A stretch of DNA of 64,000 bases from Saccharum officinarum (Eukaryota > Streptophyta > Magnoliopsida > Poales > Poaceae), in contig CM036209.1 of NCBI GenBank assembly GCA_020631735.1, forward strand, positions 1,430,743 through 1,494,742, written 5' to 3'. The translations under genes were made by a program, and so were the position numbers. Shown in pieces: positions 48,062-64,000 of the stretch. The notes beneath the pieces are model-generated. The model saw only the letters and a list, made by a program, of their open reading frames with translations, did no database searches and had not been told where the DNA came from. Numbering within the stretch: position 1 is the first letter of the stretch; every line of letters starts with the position of its first letter.

Positions 48062-49148
48062 GGCCCCCTTTGGATCACAGGGTAGGAAGTATGTAGGAAT
48101 AAGAAAACCTTAGGAATCCACATGTCATGCTTCTCTATTCCCATGGGAATTGACAACAAAGGAAAGCTGAAAAAAAGGCCTTTGGCTGGACCACAGGTGA
48201 ACTCGGCATTAGTTCCCTCTGCTTCAGCATGTAGCTGCTGCCTCCCGGCGCCAGGAACACCCCGGCGACGCCTATGGCCAGCGTCACTTGCTGCTGCGCC
48301 TCTTGTCTGCTCGCCGCAACCATCCCCCACCTCCAAATCCTCCTCTTCTATGGCTAAAACCTACGAGCGGCGTGGCACTGCGGCGGCCTGCGGACTACGG
48401 CGACCGGCACGGCTGGGGCTGCGGCAAGCGGCGCGCCGGCAGCAGCTGTCGCTGGGGCCTCGGCCCTCGGGATGCCGTGCGGTCGCATGGGGAGCTCTGC
48501 CTCTGACTCATGCTCAGATGGGGAAAAGTAACGTATTTGCATGAAGATGGGGGAAAAGAAAATACTTGGACGACGGAGAAACACGCGGATGCATAGATCC
48601 GTACGGCGTTGTAGCTGCGAGTGCTGGACTAGGTGGCCGGGGATGGGGTCCGACAGATTCGGTCGCCAACGTTGGGGCGGCCGACTCGTTGCTCGGCGAT
48701 GGGGAGGGCCTCCCGCCGTCTTGTGCAGCGGTGATGGGGTCGCCGTCGCATGAACCGGTGATGGGGCGGCCATCGCCTGCGCCGACGACGGGTATCCGCC
48801 GACCATCGCGTAAGACGGTGATGCGGTGGCCGCTGCCGTCCCTTGTCCCGCGATGGGGATGTTTGACCGAGCGGTGGTCTTGTCCTTATCTAAAAACACG
48901 AGCGCTAAGCGATACGAGCCAGTGGGAAAACAAGCGAGCGAGGCGCGCAAGCCGTCTGTTTTCGCGCCAGGAATTTTTCCATGAACTCGGAGCTCATGCT
49001 TCTTTTCCTGTGAAATAGGCCGTAGGAACGGAATCCTCTGGAATCATTCCTTCCCTTTCCTTGTGAACCAAAGAGCCCGTAGGAAAGAATCCTCAGGAAA
49101 CTTCAATCCTCCAAAATTCCTTTGTTTCCCTGCAATCCAAAGGGGCCC
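48062..49148. mobile_element. PIF/Harbinger-like element with TAA target duplication and GC-rich cargo
   Basis: Starts GGCCCCCTTTGGATCACAGG and ends CAATCCAAAGGGGCCC, inverted ends with an exact TAA on both sides (48059-48061 and 49149-49151). The end regions share AGGAA/TTCCT-rich subterminal repeats. About 820 bp of GC-rich DNA (48190-49010) lies inside, with frames on both strands but no recognised domain. It may be captured host sequence. Confidence 0.7.
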
Positions 49149-49440
49149 TAAGTATTGATTTTTTTTTTTCACCACCAGTTTCAGATCGGACTTTCAACAC
49201 ATATCATCATGTCATTAATTAGAGTTTCCGTCCGCATGAAGCTGCTCGGATCCGCATCCACTGCCGGTTGTCCACGTGAAGCTGCTCCAATATCATGTAC
49301 ATATATTTTTTTTTCTAAAAAATAGTATATACTCTTTGTTTTGTATATCTCCATACTTGAATGTATGCATAAATACTCCGATCATGTGGTTTAACTATGC
49401 ACTTATACTATCTAAATCTTGGCATATGTATGCATACTTT

Positions 49441-49660
49441 ATTCCAAAAAGTATGCATAAATACTCAATTCTAAAAAGTACGTATTACAAAAAGTATGTA
49501 CAGATACTCTGTTACAAAAAGTATGTACATATACTCTATTATAAAAAGTACGTACAGATACTCTATTCTAAAAAGTATGTACACATACCCTATTACAAAA
49601 AGTATCTACAGATACTCTCAAGTATATGGAAATACTCTCAAGTATATGGAAATACTAAAA
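49441..49660. repeat. 27-bp minisatellite followed by a 20-bp tandem pair
   Basis: Five consecutive 27-bp units of the form ATTACAAAAAGTATGTACAG+ATACTCT at 49484-49618, with degenerate units before them (from 49441) and a 20-bp doublet of CAAGTATATGGAAATACTCT after. Because 27 is a multiple of three, one frame shows a repetitive YYKKYVQIL peptide, but nothing else supports a gene. Confidence 0.85.
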
Positions 49661-50239
49661 TATTCCCCGAGTATAGGTCTATACTTTATTCACACAAGCA
49701 TATACGTATATAACGAATTTAGTATCCACTTTATTTAAAAGAAGCTAACAAACTCACGCCACAACGAGTATGCATCCATACTAGATGTATATTCACGTGG
49801 ATACATATACGGGCAGTAAAAAAAATTAAGATACACATTTTCAAACAATGGCACGCCGCAACCAATAATCCAACGACATATAATATAGTATAGATTAATT
49901 ATTTGATCCGTTTTCCACGGGAGTTGTTATCAACAGGTTACTCCGTTGTATAAGCGGGTTTGGTTCCGAACCCGTTAGCATTAATTGGCCTGGCCTCTCC
50001 ACTCGTTGATACTGCTACCTTGGTGGGAGTAACTACTCTCGGGAGTATAAAAAACTCACTATATATATATATAACACGCATGTGAAAAGGTGTCTGTTTA
50101 CTAGGAGAAAGCAACTGTTTGATGGAACAGTAGACTGACGACATGTCCCTTGGTAACATGCTAACTATCTACTAATCCTAATCCATTGGATAAGATCACC
50201 GGATGAAAGGGTGTCTGTTGAGAACACACTTTCATAACA

Positions 50240-50736
50240 GAAACAACTACAACTTCTAGAAACTTTTGCATAAGCATACAACTGTTTTGGAGGTTCGGTG
50301 CAGAAACAACACTTTTTTCTTGGTAACACCATGGTAAAATAGTTGCAGGCTTTTTATGAAAATTGTAATGTTTTTTGCAACAAGTGTCCAGATAGCCGTT
50401 GGTTTGTACTAGTAGAACCCAAAAGTTGTCAAATACTTGTATTAAAAAAAAAGAAACTCTTTGTCAAGGATATAGACAGGCAACTGATCAATTCAACACT
50501 TCTGTTGCAACAATTTAATCAATCAGCTACAATATGAATAAAAACCTTATGCCCTTCTTTCAACTTTATATAGCATTCAGCTAATTGTTGAGACAAAATC
50601 ACAAGAAAAGTTCGCGAAACACTATCTCTACCAACTCCATACTAGAGCCTACAGTAACAATCCCATCACAAAAAAGGAACTATTTGTTCACTCAATGCCA
50701 ACCTTGCTCAACACATGGTCATGCATCGATCACCCC
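50240..50736 (-). other. 3' flank / 3' UTR of the HSP70 gene
   Basis: AT-rich, with no other gene. The HSP70 stop codon is at 50737-50739. Confidence 0.5.
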
Positions 50737-55800
<5,064 letters not shown>

Positions 55801-55913
55801 GGCTGACTCTAACCCTATCCAAGGAGGGGGAGGACGGGAGGTGAGGCCGGGACAGAGGGGGAGCGGCGGAGGGGATAAGACGGGGAGGAGGAGGAGGTGC
55901 GGAGGGAGGAAAG

Positions 55914-55919
55914 TTTATA
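55914..55919 (-). promoter_or_regulatory. Candidate TATA box of HSP70
   Basis: TATAAA on the - strand (in AGTATAAACTT), about 115 bp upstream of the ATG at 55800, followed by a GC-rich leader. Confidence 0.5.
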
Positions 55920-57300
55920 CTGGCCAGACACTGACGCGTGGGGCCCGCCGCTAGGTAGTTGGCGTGCGGTGCGGGTCGCGGCGGCGGCGGCCGTGGAGAC
56001 CGCGTGAGGTTTTGGCTTTGAATTTCTTCGAATGAGTTGAGAGGTTTTTTTTTTTTTCGACTCAGTTGAGAGGTTTTTCTCGTGTGGTTGTTGAGCCGAC
56101 GTCGCCGGTTTTTGGACGAGCAGGCTGCCAGGCTGCTGTGCAGGGTGACAGTGCACGGCAACGAGGTCTCAAATGGTGTCGTAACGTACAGAACTTGTAA
56201 AGCATTATGCGATTGTGATGCTACTTTTAAGCTGTGTGCATGGAATAAGTACTTCCTCGATCACGAGAAAATTGGAGGCCTCACGACGTTTCAGGTACTG
56301 TTTATGTGCACTTTTTTGTCACTGTTACAGCTTGCTTGTCCAAGCCGTCCACCAAATCCGCTTCCCTACTCCGGCTGCTCACATGTCATGTCGTCCCTGT
56401 GTGCACTTTACCGTAGACCGATGGACCCGGTTCAGTGTCTCTTCCTTATTGGGCCCAACATGTATCGTCGCGGTCCCCAGGCCATCTTCGACTCACGGCG
56501 CCGGTGCCCAACGGAGTCGCACGCCACTCCTCGGCCACGCCGCCAGGATCGGCAAGGGACTCTCCTCGGCTCCTTCGCCCGCCTCCTTGGCGCCGCCGTC
56601 GGCATTGCTAGGTGCTCTCCTCGGCTCCTTCGTGGGTGTTCTTCGCCGCGCTTCTGAGGTGCTCCTCTCATCTTTGCTCATTGTTCCTCCAGCGCATCCT
56701 CTCCTCGGCTCCTTCGCCCGTCTCCTTTGTGCCGCCGTCGCCGTTGTCGGGGTCCTCTCTGTTTTTGTGTTTTTCCATCTATTCTGCCTGCCGGCTTGGA
56801 TAATCGTTCGTCATCACGTCCTATTCCACCCCATGGCCAACAACGCTTCTCTTCTTCCCACTCATCACAGCTCTCTAGGACTGTCTCATCGTTCCTACGC
56901 ACTACGTCTGTTGTACCACGCACAGCTTCCTACATGTGCCGCCGGTCGTTTTTGAATTTTGGGTGCTGCTCTAGGTGGCTTCGTTCGCGGCTGCTTCCTC
57001 GCTCTGCTCTTTACCATTCTCTTATCTCTTTGTGTTTGTTCTTAGGATGCTCTTGCCTGTTGTTCGTTGGGGCAGCTCCCATATAGATAACAGTCGCTGA
57101 GCTTGCCAAGTTTGATAATCCACATGTCATCTATGTATGACAGTTACCTCTATATAATGAATTCGTAAATTTGGTGCTTACACACCTTTGCTAACCACTC
57201 TTTTGTCCATTATGCAGTCTAAAAATGTATTATCACAGCAAGAATCAAAAGTGGCATGCCTAATTAGTCATGGTGGTATCTACCATGTAATGTGCCTTCC
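55920..57300 (+). other. Region upstream of HSP70, no gene recognised
   Basis: The + strand has a long frame (56215-56955) with repeats of CTCCTCGGCTCCTTCGCCCG (56563, 56700, and degenerate at 56612), so its ORFs are partly due to local duplication. It shows no domain. Possibly divergent transcription or a repeat. Confidence 0.3.
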
Positions 57301-59206
57301 TGCAGGAGATCAACTAAACGATTGGAGACACATACAAGTGCAGTAACTCAGAGTGCTCTGGAACAAGCAGTGGTCCTACCGGTGGCAGACCCAGAATCAT
57401 TTCATTGGGTAGGCATACAGTATAGGAACAGTGCTCCACAATACGCTACAGTCTCGCTACAGTGCTCCGTTACCTTGGTCGCCGGAAATCTAGGGTAGTC
57501 CTGAGCCTACCCAGAACACAGCTGGGTCCGCCACTGGTCCTACGTACACTTTCTTAGCTACCTTGGTTCAAAACCTCTCTATTCTGATTCTGATTACAGA
57601 AAACATATACAAACAGCTCTTGTACCATAGAGTTTACCCACACTATGAACTTACATATAATTTCGTTGCCACACCATTATATGTAGGTATCGATTGACTT
57701 TATTAGTCACTGATCCTGCCCAAGGATCTGATGAATGCATACCCTAGCTGTGCAGTTGGCCTTTTTTTGGACCAAGAGCAAAGGAAATAATAGGATCGCC
57801 AGTTCAAGAATTAATTAGTAGTGATGGTGGATTTGGAGCATTCCTTCTGACACGTATTGCCGGTTTATATGGAAAACACTTCAATTTACGAGTCAACGTG
57901 TCGTCCATGTTGCTGCAGTCCACAAATATTACCTACCAGGTTGATACAATTTTAAGTGTGCCTAATCTGCCACGCCAAATCCCTGTAGCAGCTCCTCATG
58001 GTATATATTTTTACAGCACTGTGTTGTTCTTTGCATACCTCTCTAAACACATGTGTCGCATAAATAGGCTCACTCTTACCTCATCCACTGTCATGTGTTC
58101 ATTCTCATTGCTATTTAGTAGGGCTATGGCCTACTAGTGCTGTAGCAGCAGCAGGTGGGGAAGACATAGGACCATCTCTAGGACAGCCCAGTACTGCACT
58201 TTCACAAGACATTCCTCCGGTCCCAACGCCTACGGAGGTTACACCTCAAACATGTAAAGCCATTGTGTAGTTATCCATTCTGCATCAATATGCATTAGTT
58301 TGCTCACAGGGACATGGTCTTTTTAGACACCTAAAACCTTAGATGCAACAGAACCAATGGCCACTCCACCGTCACCACAGGTACGAGGACATACTTAGAT
58401 GTTTCTTGCCTGCCAAATGCTACATTATAGCTGTGATAAACAATTATGCTGCAGCGTTTGCTAGTCAGTATGTGTTTTCTGAAATATGTTATTACAGAAA
58501 CATACCGTGGTTACCAAACGCCCTGCTCATCAGATGGACGACCATGGTCCTCAAGATACACTGATGTAAGTACAGTGAAACATTTACATTATGTTTACAT
58601 TAGCTAGCCATGCCTCCACTCAAAAAAATAATTCATTCAAAACGAATTACCTAAACATTCCCATATGGCTGACAATTGCCATCTTGCATCACAATGATCA
58701 AGATGAAGCACCGTCTGTCAAATGTCATCTGGAGTTTTCACCTTAGGGACATAAAAGGTATTCTATTCATCCAACCCTGTATATTGCGCTTCTATGGCAC
58801 TGCATGCATGTTGTTTATGTTAGACCTATATCTTTGTTCTTCAGGCATTGACAGCTAGACGCCCTCCATTTACCAGCATGATCATGTTCAGTGCGACACG
58901 ACAACTAAATCTTTTTGCGTATCGCCATATGTATAGAGGCGATCACTTCCTTTTGTCTCAAGTGTGTCGTGAAAAATATTATGCCACCTTCATCCATACA
59001 TAGAGGTAGCATCGTTCCTAAGTCAGCTATTATGTAAACTAGTCAACTAGACATCTGCAAGTATATCTAAGAACTCGCTGCTATGTAAACCAGTCAACTA
59101 GACCTCTCTATGTATATCTAAGAACATGTGCAATGCCTCTTGGGTGCTACACCTCTTCTGAATGTTTTCCAAACATAACGAACGTATTCGATACAGACTT
59201 TACAGT
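57301..59206 (+). other. Exon-like fragments of an unrecognised gene or element
   Basis: Short frames bounded by splice-like borders follow each other: about 57820-57900 (DGGFGAFLLTRIAGLYGKHF), 58134-58254 (GEDIGPSLGQPSTALSQDIP, then GTAAAG), 58330-58380 (LDATEPMATPPSPQ, then GTACGA) and 58500-58564 (VVTKRPAHQMDDHGPQDTLM, then GTAAGT). Their composition is protein-like, but I cannot assign a family. It may be a decayed transposase-associated gene. At 59025-59130 a unit of about 57 bp (GTAAACTAGTCAACTAGAC) is repeated twice. Confidence 0.3.
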
Positions 59207-59979
59207 TGAAAGTCCCTAGTTTGGTTTTGGCTAATTGATGAAACCTATGACTAACCTTTGTATCTAAGTGGATGATTTAAATAAAGGTGGTCATCGAATA
59301 TGAGACATGACATTGACTCATGTGACCAAGATGATGAAGACCAAGATGATGTTTGGCTCGATAGACCGGTTGTGAAGGTGAAGGGCAAGTCGAGGCTTCG
59401 AAGCGAAGGACCATGCGATGGTGAAGCTTGAGCAAAACTTGGCGCCAACGGACCGATGCAACGGTGAAGAGCAAGTGAAGTCAAGGTCGATGGATCAAGA
59501 CGGTCATGTGATAATATGAAGTGGATCATATCTTTTGGAAAAACAAAATGGGCTCAAGGCAAAGGTATAACCATAGGGCCATTTTGTTTTGCACTCAAGA
59601 CACCATAGAGGGTGTGAGTGGTTTAGGATCGATAGCCGAACTATTAAAAGGGAAAGTCTTATCGGTTATTCGACGCACGGGTGCCACTAGGTGAATTCAT
59701 GAAGTGCATTGCATGTAGGGCCTAGTGAGCTAACCGGAAAACCTTCGAAAATGATTATGAAAATGCTAACACACGTGCACAAGGTGGTGATCACTTGTTG
59801 ATGTTGGCACATTTGCGAAGGCGTTGGAGTTTGAGCGGTAGAGAGGGTTTGGGTCTCTCTCTCCCTCTCGCCGAGCTTGCGAGCGCGGGATTCAGGCGTT
59901 TTCGAGGAGTTGAAATGCCTATTTTCCACTACGCTAGAAGTCAGAAAAGAAAACGGAGGCAAACGGAGGTCACAGAGGT

Positions 59980-60450
59980 GACCGGACGCTGCACCGGACG
60001 CGGTCATGGTATGACCGGACGCGTCCGGTCAGTTCAACGCAGCAGTCAGGTGCGCGGGTGTTAGGGTTTGCAACCAGCGCGTCCGGTCACTCGCGGGACC
60101 GGCGCGTCCGGTCAGGTGCCTAGAGGGAACTGAAGTTTGCAAGGTCGATCGGACGCGCGGCGCGTCCGGTCACACGCGATCGGACGCGTCCGGTCGTTGA
60201 GGGAGCTTACTGGACTCCAACCGGACGCTGGCACTGTCGCGTCCGGTCGTTGTCTGGAGCGCATCCGGTCGTTGCTTTGCGGGCACGCGGTGTTGTGCGA
60301 TCGGCGCGTCCGGTCACTCGTGGGACCGGCGCGTCCGGTCGGTTGAGAGGTGCGTCCGGTCGTGGTGTTTAACCGTTGGCGCAGTGACCGTTGGAGGATC
60401 GGACGCGGTTGAGCACGTCCGGTCAGTTATGACCAGCGCGTCCGGTCGTC
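59980..60450. repeat. Array of ACGCGT-centred palindromes, GACCGGACGCGTCCGGTC type (B4)
   Basis: Eleven exact GTCCGGTC half-sites occur between about 60020 and 60450, several as full palindromes (60012-60030, 60179-60195) or near-full GACCGGCGCGTCCGGTC (60098, 60323). The spacers between them are unrelated sequence, so it is an array of short motifs and not a tandem satellite. Confidence 0.85.
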
Positions 60451-60988
60451 CCGAAAAGCGTCCAGTGAAGGGGTACAACGGCTCTATTCGTTTGGGATGC
60501 TTATAAATACTTGTTGGCCGGCCCTTGGGGAGGTCTCTCGTGATTTCTAACATTCTTGTGCATCCTTTGAGCTAGAGCTTCTCCCTCCCACTCATCTCTC
60601 TTGCTTGATTGCAAATCAAAAGTGAGATTGAGTGATCCCAAAGTGCATTGCATAGCTTGAGGGCATCTAGTGGCACTTGTGGGTGGTTTAGCCGGTGGAT
60701 CTCTTGTTACTCTTGGAGAGTACCGCTCCTAGCCGGCTTGAAGATTGTTGGAAGCGTTGGCAAGAGAAGGAGATTGTTTTTGGCCACCTCCGGTTGATTG
60801 TAAGAGGTTCTTGTGCTTTCCTCGGCAGAGCGCCAAAAGCAACTCTAGTGGATTGCGTGTGTCATTGAGTTACCTCACTTGAGAGTGGTGTCTTGTGGTG
60901 CCTTGCGGGGCGTGCCTTGAGGGGCAAGTGACTTGAGGGTCACACCGAGGAACCATCTAAGTGTTGGTCGACACAACCGGTGACGTAG

Positions 60989-61004
60989 CTTGTAGGTGCA
61001 CAAG
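60989..61004 (-). repeat. Hairpin motif of family B LTR (B4)
   Basis: On the - strand: stem CTTGT, loop GCACCT, stem ACAAG (5 of 5 pairs), between GTTCA and CTACGTCACC. Confidence 0.65.
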
Positions 61005-61434
61005 TGAACACCGGGTGAACAAAAATATTGTATCACTTGTCTCCCGGTGGTTGGTCTTCATATTGTGTTGTTGTCAATATTGATTGATTGTATATCATCT
61101 TGGTGAATGACAACATCTTCACTCCACCGTCGGTATAAGATTCACAATCCTCTCTCTCGCATTTTCTTTTGCTAGTCATCTTGTGTAGTTCTAGTGTTAG
61201 CCTTTGCTAGTAGTTGTTAGTTTGCTCTCTAGTGTAAGTTTAGTGACTTAGCCCTTGTGTGAACTAGAGATCATAATCTATTAGACTTGTGTTTAAGAGG
61301 CTTGCATCTCTACCATAGGCTAAGCAAAACTCGTTTTACGTCGTTTGTTATTCTAACAAGTTTACTTAGTGTTTATTGTAGTATTTTTATAGGCTATTCA
61401 CCCCCCCTCTAGCCATCTAGGACCTTACAATAGT

Positions 61435-61712
61435 AGTCTCATGTTTTTTACGGTTTTACATTGGTTACCACTACGATTCCTGATAGAGCATCACCAAGTC
61501 TCGCATCCCTCCATAGAACCAAAACACAACAAATTACAAATGTATCCATTAGTGCCATGTTTTGCACTTGATGAATGCCATGCTACTGCACTTGCTCTAG
61601 GATCAGCTGAATATTTCAAAGCATGAATGGGAAGCACACCACTGAATTCATCGATCACACAGACGCTGCATAACACTGACAATACCTAGCAGAAATCGGT
61701 GCAGCGGAGCGT
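61435..61712. other. Unassigned spacer between B4 and B5
   Basis: Probably the continuation of the host DNA left of B4. No gene is recognised. Confidence 0.3.
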
Positions 61713-62485
61713 TGAAGGGTCGAGATGGCGGACTAGAGGGGGGGTGAATAGTCCTTTCTAAAACTTAAACGCGTAGGCTAACCAAAACAAATGCGGAATT
61801 AAACTTATCGGTCTAGCCAAGACTACACCCCTCTATCTAAGTTCTCTAGCACCTTGCAAAGATCCTAATTAAGCAACTAAGGTGCTAAGCTTACCAAGAG
61901 CTCACCTAAACAATTCTAGAGCAAGGTCACACAAACCTATGCACTAGTACTTTGCCAAACGAGGGAGCTCCTACACAACTAGTGAAGCAAAAGCACAAGG
62001 CTCCTAAGCTCACTAGCAATGCTCAATAACAAGGCAACTAATGCCAAATTAGAGAGCGCAAAACACTTAGCTACACAAACTAAGCAATGTGACTAACAAG
62101 GTTACACAAACCAAATTAGTCACGCAAAGGGAAGCTTCTAGCTACACAAGCAAGAAGACAACTAGCAAGCTACACAAGCAAACTAGTTACGAGAGCAACT
62201 ACACAAGCACAAGTATATATGAAAGTAAATACAAGCTTGTGTTGCACGAAAGCAAACCACCGAGAAGAGTAGACAAAGTTGACACGGTGATTTTCTCCCG
62301 AGGTTCACTTGGTTGCCACCAAGCTACGTCCCCGTTGTGTCGACCAACACTTCGTGGTTCGGCGGCTAATCGGTCACACACCGAGCCTCTCAAAAGGCAC
62401 CGCAAGAACCCACCATAAAGTGTGGTAGCTCAATGACACGCTCAACTAGAGTTGCTCTTCACGATCCCCGCGGGGTGAGCACAAT
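61713..62485 (-). mobile_element. Family B LTR, copy B5, interrupted by family A LTR
   Basis: Starts TGAAGGGTCGAGATGGCGGA and runs through GGGGTGAATAGTCC. It is in the opposite orientation to B4 and is cut at 62485 by TGTAACACC. It carries the hairpin at 62308-62323. The remainder lies beyond the window. Confidence 0.7.
62308..62323 (+). repeat. Hairpin motif of family B LTR (B5)
   Basis: Stem CTTGG, loop TTGCCA, stem CCAAG (5 of 5 pairs), preceded by GAGGTTCA and followed by CTACGTCCCC. Confidence 0.65.
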
Positions 62486-64000
62486 TGTAACACCCCAGGT
62501 GTTTATCACCAATTAGGCAGTGGGTTTGATCTCAAACATGATAGATTAAGTGGAGATGAGCCTAATCTAAACTTGGAGTTGCACCACTGCTTTACATAGA
62601 GGCCCCTTTTCAAGATATATTCTTGGGTGGTGTTATTGCAATATCTTCAGGTGTCTCACCTTAGTACCTATCTATATTGATCCCTGGAAAAGTTTCATAA
62701 AGTTTGGAATCAAAAAGTCACATGAAATGATAAGTTAGATGCTTGTTTGGATTATAACTAAAACCTGCCTTACATCACATGTGAACTAGTGCTTATGCAA
62801 CATACAAGTACAACATGTGCAACAAACCTTTGCAACATGTGGAACAACCTAGGGAAACATGGGTAGCATGTATCTTGAAACAACCACATGAAACAACTAT
62901 AGCATTCCACTGAATTCTATGTTTCAAGGCATGTGAGGCCTACACTTTTGTGCAACCTATGCATGGTGTGTATGTTTGGCCTCTACAACACCTTAACTAC
63001 ACTTAGGACACTTAATGGAACAATGTTCATATTGATCATTTTGCCTAAATGTGTTTCTAAGTGATGGTTGACCATGTATGGACCCTAGAACCCTTTTGTT
63101 TGACCATTTCAAAAGTGTGACCTAGAAGCTTTGCATGACTGTGCATCCTTTGACAAAGTTGTAGAGAATTTTATAAGGAACAAACTTTGTTTAAGAGTCA
63201 AGTCATGAAAATGTGTGTAACATGCTCAAACAGGGCCCACAAGTCAGTTTTAGGGCTGATTTCAGCACTTAGCCATTTTAATCCCTGATTTCGGTGTCGT
63301 CTACATTGGCATTCCACGTTCTCCGAAATTCGTTAAGCAACTTGAGTTGGTCCAAAAATGAAAGTTGGAAACAATTTGTTGGAGAACAACATGTAAAATG
63401 TTGGGATCAATTTGACCAAGTTTGGTATTGCAAAATCCCAAAACCGAGCCCCAGCTCAACCTATTGACACTGGAAAATTGAGGGCTGATTATCTCCTAAT
63501 CTATTGCCCTAATGACCATGACCCTTAAATAGAAAACATAGAGCGTGGTATGGGCTACAACTTTGCTTTTTGGCCCATGGCCCAGTTCATCCCAGAAGTG
63601 GCCTAAATCAGCGTCCGAAACAGGCCAAGTCGCCGCTCACCACGTGCTCGTCGAAATGCTTCAGCGGGCGGCGCGTGTCCAGTGCGTGGCAGCCATGCCC
63701 GAGCGGCGCTCCCACCTCCTTGCCGCGTGCCCCGTCGCCCCTGTGCCGATGAGGAGGCGTCCAGGCTCGCCCTCTACCTCTCCCATTCATTCTCTGCCTC
63801 CCTCGCTCGCTCTGGCTGTCGTTCGCCCTACAGCGACACCAAGCTCCGCCATTGCCGAGCCGCTCGAGCTCCATGGGAGTGACATTCTTCGCTACTACGC
63901 CTCTTCAGCCCTAGCCATCAGCTCCAGTGGCCTCACCGTCTCACGACGCCCCTGACACGCCCCTCCCTGGCCTCGCCTCACCGTCGTAGCGCGCGGCCAC
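62486..64000 (+). mobile_element. Family A LTR, copy A3, first 1.5 kb
   Basis: Starts TGTAACACCCCAGGTG and shares the A1 order: CAACATGTGCAAC motifs, GGAACAATGTTCATATTGA, GGACCCTAGA, GTTTGACCA, then a GC-rich block from about 63600. The upstream 5-mer is ACAAT (62481-62485). It is cut by the window end, before the position of the spliced ORF. Confidence 0.8.

Larger units (their letters stand above)
59207..61429 (+). mobile_element. Family B solo LTR, copy B4 (2.22 kb)
   Basis: Starts TGAAAGTCCCTAGTTTGG and ends AGGACCTTACA. Flanking 5-mers ACAGT (59202-59206) and ATAGT (61430-61434) are a target duplication with one mismatch. Same orientation as B1. It holds the palindrome array at 59980-60450 and the hairpin at 60989-61004. 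No internal region adjoins it. Confidence 0.8.

Noticed and set aside
49441..49660. Regularly spaced repeats as a CRISPR array
   Set aside because: The 27-bp units are adjacent with no spacers, the genome is eukaryotic, and no cas genes exist. It is a minisatellite.
56019..56040. Heat-shock element upstream of HSP70 (GAATTTCTTCGAA)
   Set aside because: The GAA and TTC blocks do not have the 5-bp spacing of a true heat-shock element, so it is not reported.

Overview
The window is nuclear DNA from a grass, most likely a panicoid of the sorghum/sugarcane/Miscanthus group (Andropogoneae). That placement is inferred from giant-LTR retrotransposons, LTR arrays of the GACCGGACGCGTCCGGTC type and typical grass MITEs. 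One 100-N gap (13150-13249) interrupts it. Most of the sequence is nested transposons. Two host genes look complete: a lysine-histidine-type amino acid transporter (LHT1-like, + strand, 17756-20454, 7 exons, 436 aa) and a chloroplast-stromal HSP70 (- strand, 55800-50737, 8 exons, 702 aa). Partial host genes are the last two exons of a SLX9-like ribosome-biogenesis gene (16280-16719) and a DUF295 F-box-type C-terminal fragment (about 39960-40474).

Layout. 1-5269: end of a chromodomain Ty3/gypsy polyprotein and its 5.06-kb 3' LTR (family A). 5270-10853: a copia fragment and a CACTA remnant split by a solo LTR of a second family (family B, copy B1). 10854-16279: unassigned DNA, family B copy B2 cut by the gap, and a weak hypothetical ORF. 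16280-20454: SLX9 tail, MITEs and the LHT1-like gene. 20455-25125: MITEs and a Mutator-like element with 114-bp inverted ends. 25238-39946: a large MULE with 215-243-bp inverted ends, a decayed MuDR-type transposase on the - strand and a convergent Cys-rich accessory ORF on the + strand. Inside this MULE are three further nested insertions: family B solo LTR (B3), a hAT-like element, and a family A solo LTR. Each of the three has target-site duplications. 39960-50239: DUF295 fragment, a 196-bp duplication and a minus-strand copia element whose gag-to-RT region is replaced by foreign sequence with an inverted repeat, and whose 5' LTR is split by a 4.6-kb insertion. 50737-55800: HSP70. 56000-64000: unassigned exon-like DNA, family B copies B4 and B5, and the start of a third family A LTR.

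The most interesting signals are inside the LTRs. Both long family A LTRs carry the same spliced ORF (exon A, a GC-AG intron of about 1.1 kb, exon B). It keeps phase, stop position and amino acids while most codon differences are synonymous. The five family B LTRs share a small hairpin whose stem bases covary between copies, and at least two carry arrays of palindromes centred on ACGCGT with copy-specific, symmetric arms.

All family names come from recognising motifs by eye. No database search was possible.
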